DNA from: Nymphaea colorata
Lineage: Eukaryota > Streptophyta > Magnoliopsida > Nymphaeales > Nymphaeaceae
Direction: 5' to 3'
Length of the DNA: 60,000 nt
Assembly: GCF_008831285.2 (NCBI RefSeq)
Contig: NC_045148.1
Coordinates: 15,790,802 to 15,850,801 of the forward strand
A program made the translations under genes and the position numbers. Each line of letters starts with the position of its first letter. The first letter of the stretch is position 1. The notes under the pieces are model-generated. The model ran no database searches. It worked only from the letters and a program-made list of their open reading frames with translations, and had not been told where the DNA came from. Of the stretch, positions 34,931-47,325 are shown one piece after another.

Positions 34931-37900
34931 ATGGAGGAGTTTGTCTTTGGATCAAGAAGTGTGGCAGAGACAGCTTTGGCCTACAACACCTGCTTTCCTT
35001 TTGCAGAAATGGAATTCATGAATCAGTACCAGGAGCTACAAGGGATGATCACGGATTGCTCAAGTATGAGTACGATTTTGTACTGTAATGACAATCCTGT
35101 GGGCCGGGAAGATGGAATCCCAAATATTTTGGCTCATACTGATAACGGCTGCACCAAGTCTTCAATGAATTCGGCATTAATGATCGGAGACGTCGGCAGC
35201 AGATTCCAAGAACCATGTTCAGAGCAGAGGAAGAGGAAGGTGGCGTTGGTGCCTGAGAGCAGTTCTGAAGTGCCTTTGGAGCGCAAAACTGCTGCAAAAG
35301 ATGTGAGTTTTTTCTTGTTGAAACATTCTAACTTTTTTGGGTTTCTCTCCTGTTCCATTAAACAAGTTGATTGAGCAAACATAGACACCATGAATGAGGA
35401 ACTCCATCCCTTTTATGATGAACATGATGGTGGTGGTGGAGCTTTTTGGATCATATTTTAAACACAAAGGTGTTTATGTGAAGATATTCTATATACTATG
35501 CCACTGATACTACAGAATGCGGAGCCCATGTGCCTTAACCTGAGAACTTTTTAAATAACCATCTCTTCAGTTGATTAGATCATGATCACAGTTGCTAGAT
35601 ATATTGTCGCCTCATTTCGCTGTGAAGTTCTTGATTTTTCTTTTGGCTTGTCTAAGCTCTTAAAAGCATCTTTCCATGAACTTTTTCTTCACCTAGACAT
35701 TTTCTGCAGCAATTTTTGCTGAACTGCGATTCCAAGAAAGGGGAGAATCTACAACCATGTTAAACAAAATACGCAATCCAATTTTTTTCATTAGATATCT
35801 TCTAGGTACCGTTAATTCTGCTCTATTCTTGCTCCTTTGAATCACTGACCTGCGGTAGCAAATACTTGCAGAACTCACGTAGAGGAAAAAGAGTTAAGCA
35901 GATGAAACAGAGAATTAATGGAAACGATGAACCCGACGATAGTAAAGAACCAGAGAAACAAAAAGAAGTTATCCATGTCAGAGCCAGGAGGGGCCAAGCA
36001 ACAGACAGCCACAGCATTGCAGAAAGGGTACCAGATATATATATATATTCTAGCATAATTCAAATGGCCAGTTACATAACTTTTGTGTTTATTTATCTTT
36101 TTGTGACAAATATTCTGCATAAAAAAATGGATCCGTTGGTGGGGATCTTGCATAACTTACAATAAAACTGAGGAAAAGCTGATACAAACGATTGTGTATA
36201 TGCTTTTCAGATAAGAAGAGAAAAGATCAATGGAAGAATGAGGTGCTTACAAGACCTTGTTCCAGGATGCTACAAGGTAAGAGTCTCCTTCAAATTTTTC
36301 TTCCACAAATAACGTCGTACCTCTTGATCTTTGTTTACTCTACATTATTCAATTCACTCAATCATTTCAGCAAAATAAAATTTTGAATTCCTGTTTGGCT
36401 TTGGGGATGAACTTTTTCTTTCTTTAATCCCAAAAACAAACATCGAATGTCCCAAATTTTCTGATATGAGCCTTAAGCTTTCGGAAAAATGCATGAATGG
36501 AAATATACGCCGCCACTATCCAATAATTCAAAACATAGCTGGAATAGGGTTCAAAAGATGGTGCTCAAAGCTAGAATGATCGAGACATCTCTTCCAAGAC
36601 TGTTGAAGTAAAAAATTTCTCTTTGATAGTTTTTTCAGAAAAAATTGTGGCCCCTACAAGGAAATTCAAAGTTGACCCATTCTTTAATTATAGTCAGGAG
36701 AGAAAATGCTTGGCTTACAATAGAAAATTGGAAAAGAAAATTAATGGTATTAACAAGGGTTGCTCATGGATCGGATATAGTTTGTGCATTTTCTTTTATC
36801 ATATAAGATCTTTATGGCTGGCGCTGGGAACAGTATGTGAATGTTTCATAAATCTATTAAAAAAATTTGGGATAAATTCATGGAACAATTATTCAAATGT
36901 TCCATAAATCTGCTCAATCTTAGAGATAAATTCATTGGTCACACACAGAGTGTTCCTAACGCCAAATGGCCCCCGAATTCAACCGTGGCATCTAACGGTT
37001 CATTTTCCTTCTTTGACAGGCAATGGGCATGGCAGTCATGTTGGATGAGATAATAAACTACGTGCAGTCGTTGCAAAACCAAATTGAAGTAAGAGAAGGA
37101 CTGATCACATGAACTGCCTCTTGAAAACTGAGAAAAGTTTTGAAACATTAGTTTGATTCGTTTCATTTTTCTTCTTGGGCTTTCAGTTTTTGTCAATGAA
37201 ATTATCAGCAGCAAGCTCTATCCATGATTTCAACAAGAACATTGGAGCTAGTGGAGCACATCAGGTAAAAATCACAGAGATAAAGCGCATCATCTTCTTG
37301 CTGAGTTACCTTTGTTGGTTGCCATTTCCATTTGCATGGTGAATTGGGGTCCAGCATGAACCTTGTCTGCATTGGGTCCCATTCCAAGTTGGATGCCATG
37401 ATTGAGTAGATTCGCAGCTTGACACGTGCCGCGCCTGTTATTTTTCGCCGACTTCCAATAGAAACTTTTTAAAAATTAATTATTTTTAAAGTATAAAACA
37501 CCTATAATAACGATGTATAGTGCTTATAAAGACTTTCAAGTTGTAGGAGATCAAGAATTATATGCCTTGAGGGTTACTACTTATGAAGAGTTTCAAGTTG
37601 AATGAGGTTAAAGATTATTCCATGCCTGGACGAATCAGGTACTTGATAAACTAGCAGGCCATGGTCCGCCTACTTTGTATTTGGATTTGCTTATAAAACA
37701 TGCTCGAGGAAAGGGCTTGAAGGAACTTCGATCACTTAGGTTATACTCATAAATTATAATGCTATGAAACTGAATATTGCAGTAAGGGCTTATTTTCATT
37801 AGTTAATGGAGACATTCACATACTTAGAGAACAACAGATTTGATATCCTTATAATAAGGTCTTTGAATCCGGATCATAAGTCAAGACCGATAAATCTGGT

Positions 37901-38928
37901 GTGGTTCCAGATATATTGACAAAGAAGCAAAATTATCCCGTGATTTGTAGATCTGGTAACTGGTGATATTTATGCAGTGGTGAAGGTAGAAATTTTTGGT
38001 TGAGGGGTACCATAAAACTTTAAAAATTTATATGTAAATCTAAAAAAATTTAGTTTAATATATATATATATATATATGTATATAATTTAAAATTTTCTAT
38101 TTTAACCTCTGTTAAAATTTTGAAACTATAGTTTGACTTATGCGACAAAAAATTCCCGACACTGCTCCTGAGTAGCAACAACTTGGGATATTACCTACCC
38201 GAAGGTGTAATCCAAGCTATGAGAAAAGAGCCCAACTCAAACAGGGCACTTACCAGGGTCTAGTAGGGACACCGGTATAGCTGGACTGGGTCCAGTCATA
38301 TGTCAGTTGAAAAATTTGCTGACTCGTGTAGGCAACTGCCAGCACAAGCCCACATGCATGACTCTGCCGATCTTCAAATATACTAATTAATTACATTGTA
38401 AGCAAAACTTAATTTGCTAAAAGAAAAACACAAAAAACCTTTCGATATATTGTTAAATTAGCAACAAATTAATGATCGATTATGTCACAAAGTACTGCAA
38501 TATTTTGCTGTCACAGCAAATTGGTCGCATATACTATTGCTAATATTGCACAAAAAGAAAAGAAATTGTTTGAAAGAGCTTGTTATGTCCAAAACGCGGG
38601 TTTTAATTTTAAATGTGCTTCAATACTATCAGTTTGGTTTGTTTATTTTGCTCATATTTTTTTTGAATTAAAATAACGAAAAGAATTTAGTAAATCGAAA
38701 TCTCGTGAAAGTTTGAAATTTAAAAAGTTGCCGTTTTTAGCTTCCGCGACTGAAACGCATAATTAGCAAGACCTCTAGGGTACTTGTATGTCATCAATAA
38801 TCCAGCAATAATTAACGCCAAAAAAATCGAGTTTAATAAACAAAAATCTTTTTTTTTTGTTTCACTTTTGAATAATGCAGGAAGATAGTGATAATGGATT
38901 CTGCTTCATTAATGCAGGTCAGGATTAA
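34931..38928 (+). CDS. BEE-like: BEE-like bHLH transcription factor (six exons, 262 aa)
   Basis: Exons: 34,931-35,302; 35,872-36,027; 36,211-36,276; 37,020-37,088; 37,187-37,264; 38,881-38,928. All introns are phase 0 with GT donors and AG acceptors, and the protein totals 262 residues. The domain starts with HVRARRGQATDSHSIAERIR, keeps the His-Glu-Arg contacts that mark an E-box/G-box binder, and continues with LQDLVPGCYK, AMGMAVMLDEIINYVQSLQN and QIEFLSMKLSAASSIHDFN. The AMGMA loop and SLQNQIEFLSMKL are typical of the BEE1/BEE3 group, nuclear factors that promote growth downstream of brassinosteroid. The basic linker RRGKRVKQMKQR may help nuclear import. The first 124 residues are unconserved, as usual. 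The sixth exon adds only 15 residues. Intron 5 is unusually long at 1,616 bp. The exon borders match the family and no break is seen. Confidence 0.92.
37265..38880 (+). other. Intron 5 of the BEE-like gene, enlarged
   Basis: A 1.6-kb intron, while the other four are 98-743 bp. It holds a (TA)n run near 38,059-38,077 and, at about 37,975, a CAGTGGTGAAGG phrase resembling the hAT MITE ends seen elsewhere, with a weak partner ending CACTG near 38,165. No target duplication was found there, so insertion is suspected but not shown. Confidence 0.5.
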
Positions 38929-39674
38929 TGGCTGGGACGTACGGGTGGATCAGAAAGATGGATATGGGGTCCCTCCCCACTTCAGCTCCATGTCCCCACT
39001 TTGACCACATGCTTCTCTCTCTAGATCCCTCTCTCTCTCTCTCTGTGCCAACCTGTATGTATAAATACGACGGTGTCATGTCCATCATAGCGTATAAATT
39101 AAAGAGTCGATTCCCAATGGCAATATGAATAAACAGTTCGCGTACTCTTAAAGCTTGAAACGTGGATGTACATTATCTTCAATAAAGAAAAGGAATGATC
39201 TGTTTTAATTGGTGCATTATAGATGATCCATCAATATTAGGAAAGCCTATTAAATATGGATCAGACTCTACACTATAACAGTAAAGTCACTAATTCAAAT
39301 GCTGATGGCACCCACATGAAAGCAATGCACTAGTTGATCTATAGTGTATAGACCTTAAGGGGAGAGATACACCTTTTACTATGAGCTGTTTCGGAACTTA
39401 GGTGTGAAACAAAATACTTCTCAACTATTATGTCATGTATGCAGATGATTGCGTATCAAAGTAACACCCATAAAAATTGAACTGACGAAGCGTTCTCATT
39501 ACCCACGCTTGCACTGCAAATGGTAAGGATGGTGGGTGGGAAAAGTGAGCTGTAAGCCTCCGATCTCATTAATGAATTATTTTTGCAATTATTGAACACT
39601 TTCTTGGCCAGAATTTCATTTATATTCTTAAAAAAGTAACCTTAGTATTTTGAGCCAGACTTGATTCAGTTAAA

Positions 39675-39876
39675 CCGGCGACTCGGCCGATTCACCAAAT
39701 GTGCAGATTCACAAACTGCTTTACTTACTTGAAGAGTCTGAGCTGAGCTCCTTACGCGGTTCAGAACATGCCGAACCGGCGACTCGGCCGATTCACCAAA
39801 TGTGCAGATTCACAAACTGCTTTACTTACTTGAAGAGTCTGAGCTGAGCTCCTTACGCGGTTCAGAACATGCCGAA
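39675..39876. repeat. 101-bp tandem duplication in copy B
   Basis: Two head-to-tail copies (39,675-39,775 and 39,776-39,876), nearly or fully identical, start CCGGCGACTCGGCCGATTCA and end GAACATGCCGAA. Copy A has one diverged equivalent at about 984-1,080, so the duplication is recent and specific to copy B. Confidence 0.92.
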
Positions 39877-39988
39877 CTGTTACTATTGAAGGAGGGAGTA
39901 CCGAACGTATGGTAATATTCGATCCAAGTAGTGCCTGGCCCCACGAGAAAAGTCTCAAAAGAAGAGGGACGTGAGGGTTATAGACTGG

Positions 39989-40179
39989 CTATATAGTATT
40001 ACATTGGGACTATGAACAGTGAACTTTGGAGAATTTGTAAGGAATATCATGAGCATGGCCACATGGGTATGAGCTGATGGACCTAGCACTGGTAAGAGTT
40101 TTTGGATGAGCCGGTGTGATCCATCACTCGGTAGAGAACTGAAGCTTTTATTCAACCTTATGTTCACATATGATACAAG
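39989..40179. other. 191-bp insertion in copy B relative to copy A
   Basis: Copy A reads AGAC-TGG-GTCTG across this point; copy B has 191 extra bases between TGG and GTCTG, just 3 bp from the site where copy A gained its MITE. A minus-strand frame of 70 codons covers it but shows no known motif. No inverted repeats or target duplication are visible. Confidence 0.65.
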
Positions 40180-40858
40180 GTCTGGTTTTGGCGTTTCAAA
40201 ATGTCACCATGTTGTGTTTTAACTTGCGTATAAGAAATCCCTCCCTTTTGATGTCGTTGATAATTAAAATAGAGATTGGCCGCCTACGAACTCTTACCAG
40301 GTTAAACTATGTGGTCAATACTAATGCATATAACTAATGCATATAAGCATGCACGCGTATGCGTGTGTGCATGCACGTGTGCATAAGCTTTATTATATGT
40401 GCATTTCATTTATATGTGAGTGTGAGTGTACACATGCGTATGCTTATGTATATGTATTTTACATATTTAGATTTTGCTAATATTTCTATTGCTTGTTCCC
40501 AATAAAGGAATCATCATACATTCATCAATATGTGGTCGCCGCCAATACAACGTTAGAATTGAAAAAGGAGCTAAGAGCTTCTATATACCATACATGCTTT
40601 TAGTTATCGAAAGGATCGAGACAAGGAAGAAAGGGACAAGCCAGAGTTCATTGGACGTGCGGCTTCTTTAAAGGAGGAGGAATCTCTACATGTGGAGCTT
40701 AATATCTACAGTTTAATAATTTCGTTTCAAACGAATAATTAATTTTTTATACACATAGTCATTTCTTTCTACTTGGACTGGACTTTCAAGTTTCAACTTC
40801 ACTTGTAAGAAAATAACAAAACTATATACTAATTTTATAAATCAGCAACATTATGAAA

Positions 40859-42249
40859 CATGGGTTTTTTTTTTTGTTTGAAATTAAAAAAAATCTCTTA
40901 AAATCCATTAGATTATGAGAGACAGCTGCCATGGGTCACACCAATGTTTGGTGCCCACTTGAAGAGAGGGTAGGGCATATGAGCCATGAAGACAGCTTTT
41001 TGTGCGCCCTTTATAGAGTCTTAGAGCCTTTCTTGGACTTGCCTTTGACTAAATAATGCATGGAAGACCATAATTAATTGGCCCACATTTTCTTTTTCCT
41101 TGATGAACTGGTTCTGCATTTCTTGGATTTCATATGGAAGTCCAATTGTGTAGTCATAAAGGCAATGCATGTGGATAAGATCAAGGATTGAGGTGAAGCA
41201 CTTGGCACTTGGCCTAGCTCTCAACCATATGTTTTTTTTTTTTTTTAAAAAAAAATATTTTCACATTTTTTTGAAATTTTGAAAGAGACAGAGAGGTCCT
41301 GAGGAGCATAACATAGCTGGTTGAGACAGCATGACTTGAGCAGCAAAAAGTAAGGTGTAGCCTACCCAGACTGTAATGCATGCCAGAACCTCGGACATAG
41401 ACAGTTTTTCTTTTTTCTTTTTTGTTTATGAATAGTAGATTGTTAACATCCCGCTCACCTGTAATGAGATAGAGAAGGAACACTAATTGGTTGTTCAAGA
41501 AAGGAGACAATGCATATTAAGAAGACCAAGATCATAGAAATAAAAGCAAGATAGAATAGTGAAGAGAACTTAGGGTTAGCATGTTGCTGAAGACAAAGTT
41601 TTATGACTTTGGGGAAGGACTGATTCTCTAAACACAGGTTTGGTTTCCCAAGTAGGAATTGAAAAGAAAAATGGGAAGGTGAGGTTGAGTGCTAAGATGT
41701 GTCCAATTCAAGTGTCGTGAATGTTGAAGGCTAGGACGTCTTGTCCTCTTCTTCGAAAAGGGCCAATCAATTGAGGCACCTCATTCGTTCAAAAAGAGAA
41801 AAGAGAACAAAAGGAAAAGTTGTCAAAGGAAACAAATTTGACTAGGAATCAAAACATTGAACTCGATTGGGAGAGGGTTTGAGAAACTTGGAAAGGCATG
41901 GGGGCACATGAGTTGCACACACGCGAAAATCTTTTCAAGTTAAATAAGTACCCAACAAATATTTAAAAAAGACAGACGAATTGTCGCCATCAAATCAGCC
42001 AGCCTCCATCTAACGATTTCACATCTTGAGACACCGGATTCTCTTTGATGGAATATTCAAACGCGTGGCGATCTATCATTGAAACAAAAATCATGACATC
42101 TTAACATCTTTTCCTTTAACGCAGTTTGGGTTTAACACCGGCAGTGACGGATTTTACCTGCCCGTCTGAATATGTAATATTGAATGGCAATTTTGTTTTT
42201 ACAGTGTCACCCAGGTATCTAGTTTTGATCTATGATGATGAATAGTTAA
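40859..42249. other. Intergenic DNA, nothing recognised
   Basis: Begins with a poly-T/poly-A stretch where the duplication ends. Short frames on the minus strand (41,021-41,224 and 41,214-41,510) have no family motif. No transposon ends were found. Confidence 0.35.
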
Positions 42250-43048
42250 GGTAGCGTTTGATTTTGAAAAAAAGTTTTTAGAATTTTATTTCTGAGGTGA
42301 ATGACAAATAAAATTCTATATTTTCAAAACCATGTTGTGTTTGTTAACTTGAATTATTTTTTTCCAAACAAATTTCTTCGTTTGATGGCGAAAAGTTAGA
42401 ATGGGTGGAAAAAGGGAGCGAGGGAGGAAAAAGGGAGGCGAATGAACAAGGGAAGGAAGGAGGAGGAAAAAGACAGGTGGTAGAAAAAGGGAGCCAAGGC
42501 AGAGGAAGAAGGGAGGTGGAGGAGGAAGAAGAGAAGGAGAGAGGAGGAGGTGGAGGAAGAGGGAAGGAGAGAGGAGGAGGTGGAGGAAAAAGAGAAGGAG
42601 GGATGAGAAAGAAGAAAGGTGAAGGGTGCAATTATGCTCCCTTCACTTCCCTTCTTCCTTCTCCCTCATTCCCTTTTTCCTCTGCCTCTCTGCTTCCTCC
42701 TCCCTCCTTTCTTCCTCCTCCTTTCTTTCCTTTTTCCTCCGCCTCCTTTCTTCCTCCCTCACTCCTTTTTTCATCCTCCCTCTTTCCCTTCTTCCTCCGC
42801 CTCCCTTCTTCCTCATCTCTCCTTCCCTTCTTCTTCTCTCTTCTTTCTTTCTTCCTTTCCATTCGGCCAAAAAAAAATTCCAGAAAAATGTTTCCACCCC
42901 TCCCAGTGGAAACATGTTTCTGGAAATAAATTTACGTTTTCCATCTCAAAGGAAAAAAAAAATCCATGTTTGATAAATTGGAAATATTTTAAAATTTTGA
43001 AATAAATTTCTTCTGCTACAGTAAAATTCAGGCCCATCAAACGCTACC
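42250..43048. mobile_element. Harbinger-type MITE with long purine/pyrimidine arms
   Basis: The ends GGTAGCGTTTGAT and ATCAAACGCTACC (near-exact inverted) are flanked by TAA at 42,247-42,249 and 43,049-43,051. Inside, 42,405-42,640 is a GGA/GAAG purine tract and 42,640-42,860 a TCC/CTTC pyrimidine tract, so one strand can fold into a long imperfect hairpin. The 799-bp length is large for a MITE, probably from growth of these tracts. Frames of up to 174 codons across it are low-complexity (Gly/Glu/Lys or Ser/Pro/Phe) and not genes. Confidence 0.85.
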
Positions 43049-43051
43049 TAA

Positions 43052-45487
43052 GAGAAAAAAGCGATGAACATTTTATCATCGAGTAGTTGTTTATATTTTT
43101 TTCTCAACTATATGTCTGCTTCAGATAGATAGTCTTTGTTCAAAGCCACCATTTACTCACTATATATATATATACTTCGCCCATGCTTTAAACTCCCAAT
43201 GCAATTCCCATGTTCCCTAGGTTTCAAAAGATTGAGATATGAAAAAATGTTTAGCATCTTATTAAGAAATCGGAGTGGTTTCAGATATATGAAATAACAT
43301 CTGATTGGATTCAGACTCAGACTGGGATTTATATAAACTTTGGATTTGGATTTAGATTTAGATCAGATTTAGTTTTAAAGATGTCCTTTCACTTTTTGAA
43401 AGTTGGTTGTTAAGAGGTAGAAATGTGGTTCAAATTCAGTTTAAAATTTGGATTAGGATTCAGACATGTCTTTAAAAATTGCATTCAGATCATATCGGCT
43501 TGTGGAAATTAAGTTTGGAATCAGATCCATAATATATGACTTTTCTTCTTCCTCATTCAAAACCGAATATGTGAACATCCTAATGAAATTTGAACCAGCA
43601 GAGGGATTCTCCCTAATGAGAAGACCTTTGTGGTAGAGGTGATGAAAGGGTACTCAGGGGTGTCAAAGAGAACTAGGAGATATAGGTTGCGGTACACATG
43701 GACCAATCTTGATGGTTTCATTTATCGTTTATTCATACCGATAAGATTCAAACCATATGTTATCTATCCATCTGAATTATGCAAAAAACCAACCTAAAAA
43801 GCGTAGCGGCAAAATTTGTTCAAATAGATTTCTCTATGACACCATAACCAGGTTTCTAACATGTGCTAGAGCTATTAATTTTTCATCGTAGGGGTCAAAT
43901 TATAGTTCTAAAATATTAACAGGGGCCAAAACATACATTTTTCAAAATTTTTTACATAGGTTAGATCAAAAGTTTTAAAATTTATAAGTAAAATTTTGAG
44001 CACATATATATAAAGTGTTTCGACAATATTATTACCGGAGAATGCTGTTGGTGTACCTGCAGGTGCGTCCCTGATTCATTTCAAAAGAGGTCGTAAGTTC
44101 AAACCCTCTGGTGTTTCATGTTTAAAAAAAAAATGTATTTTAGCTAATTAAGCTCGAGGCGTAAGTTTATGGAGCTTAGTGTGCTCGGTCTCTCTCAGGA
44201 TTGAAAGAGCTGAGTTCAAGCTTGAGGTGGTGGACTCGAGCTCAACCCGCGTTCTACCCCAAGCTCAATTAGCCAAGTTCAAACGAGTTCATCTCATCTC
44301 GTGAACCCGAAGAAGTCGTGGTTAAGTTTTCCATCTGAATCTGATGGACGTCCAATCTTAACCGATATCAAATTCAATTACTGTAACTGATTGATTTTAT
44401 GCAGCAGCTTTGCAACCTATTTGGGCATATACACAACATGATCAAGAAAAACACATTTTTAAACTTGATATTATATCTCAGCTGTCTGTTTTCGCGGGCA
44501 CCACAGATCGTCATATTTGGACGGAGAGATAATCATATCCAAATCCAATATACAACAATTTGATCTGAATTCAGATCTGAATCTGGAAGTTTTCTGATTA
44601 ATGGTAACCACAATTCCAGTACCAAGTAGCAAAATCATATTGAATATTCGGAGCAAAAGTTTGATAAGACCGACATGTAAAACTACCGTTTGTATTGGAT
44701 TTGATTCAGGTTGGAACCGAAAATCCAAGCAGAAGAGGCCATTCTTGAACGGCAACTAACAGACGTTTCAGATCGGACATTATATGTAGAGGAAATTTGG
44801 TCGAAAATATTTTAAACATCATATAAACATTTTATTGAGTTTATAAACACTAATTCAACATAAAATTCTTCTTGGAAAGATCAATCATCAATATGCCAAA
44901 TGCATATTAACTATGATAGAAAGAAGTCAAAGAACGAACAAAATTACAAGACGCATGTTGAAGCGAGAAAAAAGGTGAGAGAATTATAAAAGAATTGACT
45001 GAAGGCTGCAAGGGAGAGGAAAGACTGTTCTCCATCTTAGACAATAGCTTTGAACTATAGATTGGTGAAAGGGATGATAGAGATGCTAAAGTAATGTGGT
45101 TTCAAAAAAAAGGTCAAGATTTTCTTTGAGGTGACTTCAGAACTTCCCACAAATTTATGTTGTTCTGTCTCACTGAATGTTATGTTTCAAGGTACTGAGC
45201 TTATCAGCATGTCTGGTATCATGGACGATGGAGGATGGGTGGGGACTTTGGATCTCGGATGAACGGTAGGATGAAATACTCATGTTGCTCACTTGAAGCA
45301 TCAACAAGAATGTGGTGACGGTGATATGGGCGTTGAATCACAATCAAAATGCTAAGATAGTCAAAGATAGTGTTATTCTCGTCTTTGATTATCTACAGAT
45401 TTGCAAACTCATGATTTTTACACTAGATCAAGGATTTGAGATCCACGTTAGAGGTGGACACTGAAATCCATAGCTTCCGATTTCAAA
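43052..45487. other. Intergenic DNA, no gene; short repeats
   Basis: 43,300-43,560 and 44,500-44,720 are rich in GGATTTAGATT and AATCTGAATCTG words like those in the 17.5-kb element, suggesting diverged relatives. 44,090-44,112 (GTCGTAAGTTCAAACCCTC) resembles a tRNA-type B box, as in a SINE, but no A box or poly-A tail fits. Nothing else is recognised. Confidence 0.35.
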
Positions 45488-45719
45488 TGAGAAAGAGACA
45501 TGAGACATAAAGAGAGAAACGAGAGATGAATGAGTCAAAAGGAATCACACGTTCTTCCATTCACCTTTGAGTATTTAAGAGTATACAAATCCTCAAATCA
45601 TGGGATATATATAGATCAATGCGTTACAACAGAAAATTTACAAATAATAATCAAAAAGATTTTCTTGATATTATCTTTCCTTAAAATCATATTTTAGATT
45701 TTTCCTTCTTATCTGATAC
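45488..45719 (-). repeat. 3' LTR of the split Copia
   Basis: Starts TGAGAAAGAGACATGAGACA on the plus strand and ends CTTATCTGATAC, aligned over its length with 55,272-55,502. Confidence 0.9.
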
Positions 45720-45725
45720 TTCCCC

Positions 45726-47301
45726 TCAAGTTGGTGTATGCAAACATGAAACACCCAACTTAGCACTTCGATTTTGAAAAATGTCTCTCCCTAATGGTTT
45801 GGTGAAAATATCTACTAGTTGCAAACATGATAATACATGATGTGGTTGAATTATTCTTTGCTGAATTTTTTCTCTAACAAAATGACAATCTAGTTCTATG
45901 TACTTCATTTTTTCATGAAAAACTGGATTTGTTGAGATATGCAAAGTTGTTTGATTGTCACAGTATAAATTGATTGGCTTATTATGAATGCATCCCAAAT
46001 CATTCAATAAGGCTTTTAACCAAATAACTTCACAAGTTGCCATAGCCATTCCTCAGTATTCTGCCTCGGCAAAGAGGATCTCGCGATAGTAGACTGCTTC
46101 TTTGATTTCCAAGAGATAGTGTTGTTTCCTATAAACACAATATATCCACTAACTGATTTACGAGTGGTTGGACAACTCGCCCAATCTAAGTCACAATAAG
46201 CTCGCACTTGTTTTCACTTGACCATGATAAAAATATTCCTTTCGCTTGTGAAGACTTCAAATATTTTAATACTCAAAGTACTACCTCATAGTGTATGGTT
46301 CATGGCTATTGCATGAACTGATTGAGAACCTAAACCAAATATATTATGTCTGGACAGGTAATAGTTAAATAAATCAAACGTCCAATTAACCTCCTATATT
46401 TAGCTAGATCTTTTAGTAGAATACCGTCATTTGGAGTCAACCCTAATTTTTGCTCCATTGAAAAATCAATAGGTTTGACTCTCATTAAACTTGCATCATT
46501 CAAAATATATGTATTTTCTTTGATTTAGGAATATTCATGATGGTACCCTTGCAACTTCTATACCAAGAAAATACTTAAGTATTCTTAAGTCTTTAACATG
46601 AAATTTGGAATGTAGATATTGCTTAACTGAAGCAATTCCTTGTTCATCATTCCCTCCAATAATTAGATCATCAACATATACAAGAATAACAATAAATTGT
46701 TTTTCATGTTCCTAAATAAATAGAGTGTAATGAGCAGATGATTGAATGAAATTAGCATCTTTAACTGCTGACAATAGCTTGTAAAACCAGTTGTGTGGCG
46801 ATTGTTTGAGTCCATAAAGAGACTTATGAAGTCGGCACACTGTATTACTAGGATACTCTCCCCCTTACGAAGAAACCCTGGTGGAATGGTCATGTATATT
46901 TCTTCATGCGATTTTCCATGTATAAATGCATTACTAACACCCATTTGATGTAAATATCATCCTTGAATTGAAACAATAGCAAGAAGGGTTCACATGGTTG
47001 TTAATTTCGTAACCGGGGCAAATGTCTCATGTTAATCATGGCCCTCTAGTTGTGTGTACCTTTTAGCTACAAGTCTGACTTTGTAGCGTTCGATACTTCT
47101 ATCTAATCGCCTTTTTATTTTATAAACCCAATGACAACCAATTGGATGATTGTTCGGATGCAAAGTAATAAGAGACCATGGACTATTTTATTCAAGTGCC
47201 CGGATCTCATCAGTCATAGCACTTCACCAATATTGATACTCAACCGCTTTCGCATACGGGCTAGGTTCAACATCACTCTTGATAGAGGTTAAAAACGTAT
47301 A
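45726..47301 (-). pseudogene. Copia reverse transcriptase and RNase H, 3' part of pol
   Basis: Read right to left: the linker segment before RT (NHYTFLTSIKSDVEPSPYAK), RT start, RLVAKRYTQLEGHD-stop-HETFAPV near 47,080-47,010 (a stop in place of Tyr), GVSNAFIHGK, YVDDLIIGGND near 46,660, then RNase H with IWLKALLNDLG, YCDNQTTLHISTNPVFHEKM and DIFTKPLGRDIF near the 3' end. Several stops and frameshifts interrupt it, so no active enzyme is expected. The upstream half of the same polyprotein is at 52,510-55,260 beyond the nested hAT. Confidence 0.92.
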
Positions 47302-47325
47302 ATGATTAACATGAGACATTTGCCC
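47016..47325. repeat. Exact 24-bp inverted repeat at the hAT left junction
   Basis: 47,016-47,039 and 47,302-47,325 are perfect reverse complements. In the first place the sequence codes for the RT segment GHD-stop-HETFA in frame. In the second only the outer half, ATGATTAACAT(G), fits the Copia frame (LLSHVNHYTF once joined to the far side of the hAT). The inner half, AGACATTTGCCC, does not belong to Copia or hAT there. Confidence 0.9.

Larger units (their letters stand above)
38881..40858 (+). repeat. Proximal segmental duplication, copy B
   Basis: The partner of 1-2,555. It includes the BEE-like last exon and about 1.9 kb of downstream flank, ending near 40,858 where copy A continues with different sequence. 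Copy B lacks the hAT MITE of copy A and shows the bare target TTATAGAC at 39,978-39,985. It has its own changes listed separately. Confidence 0.9.

Noticed and set aside
37975-38165. Possible hAT MITE in intron 5 of the BEE-like gene
   Set aside because: The ends are only loosely inverted and the 8-bp flanks do not match, so it is noted under the intron but not called.
42405-42929. 174-codon Gly/Glu/Lys-rich frame and overlapping Ser/Pro/Phe-rich frames
   Set aside because: They translate the purine and pyrimidine arms of a MITE, are open on both strands and in several frames, and have no domain.
44060-44120. tRNA or SINE-like B box (AGTTCAAACCC)
   Set aside because: No A box at the right distance, no cloverleaf and no poly-A tail were found.
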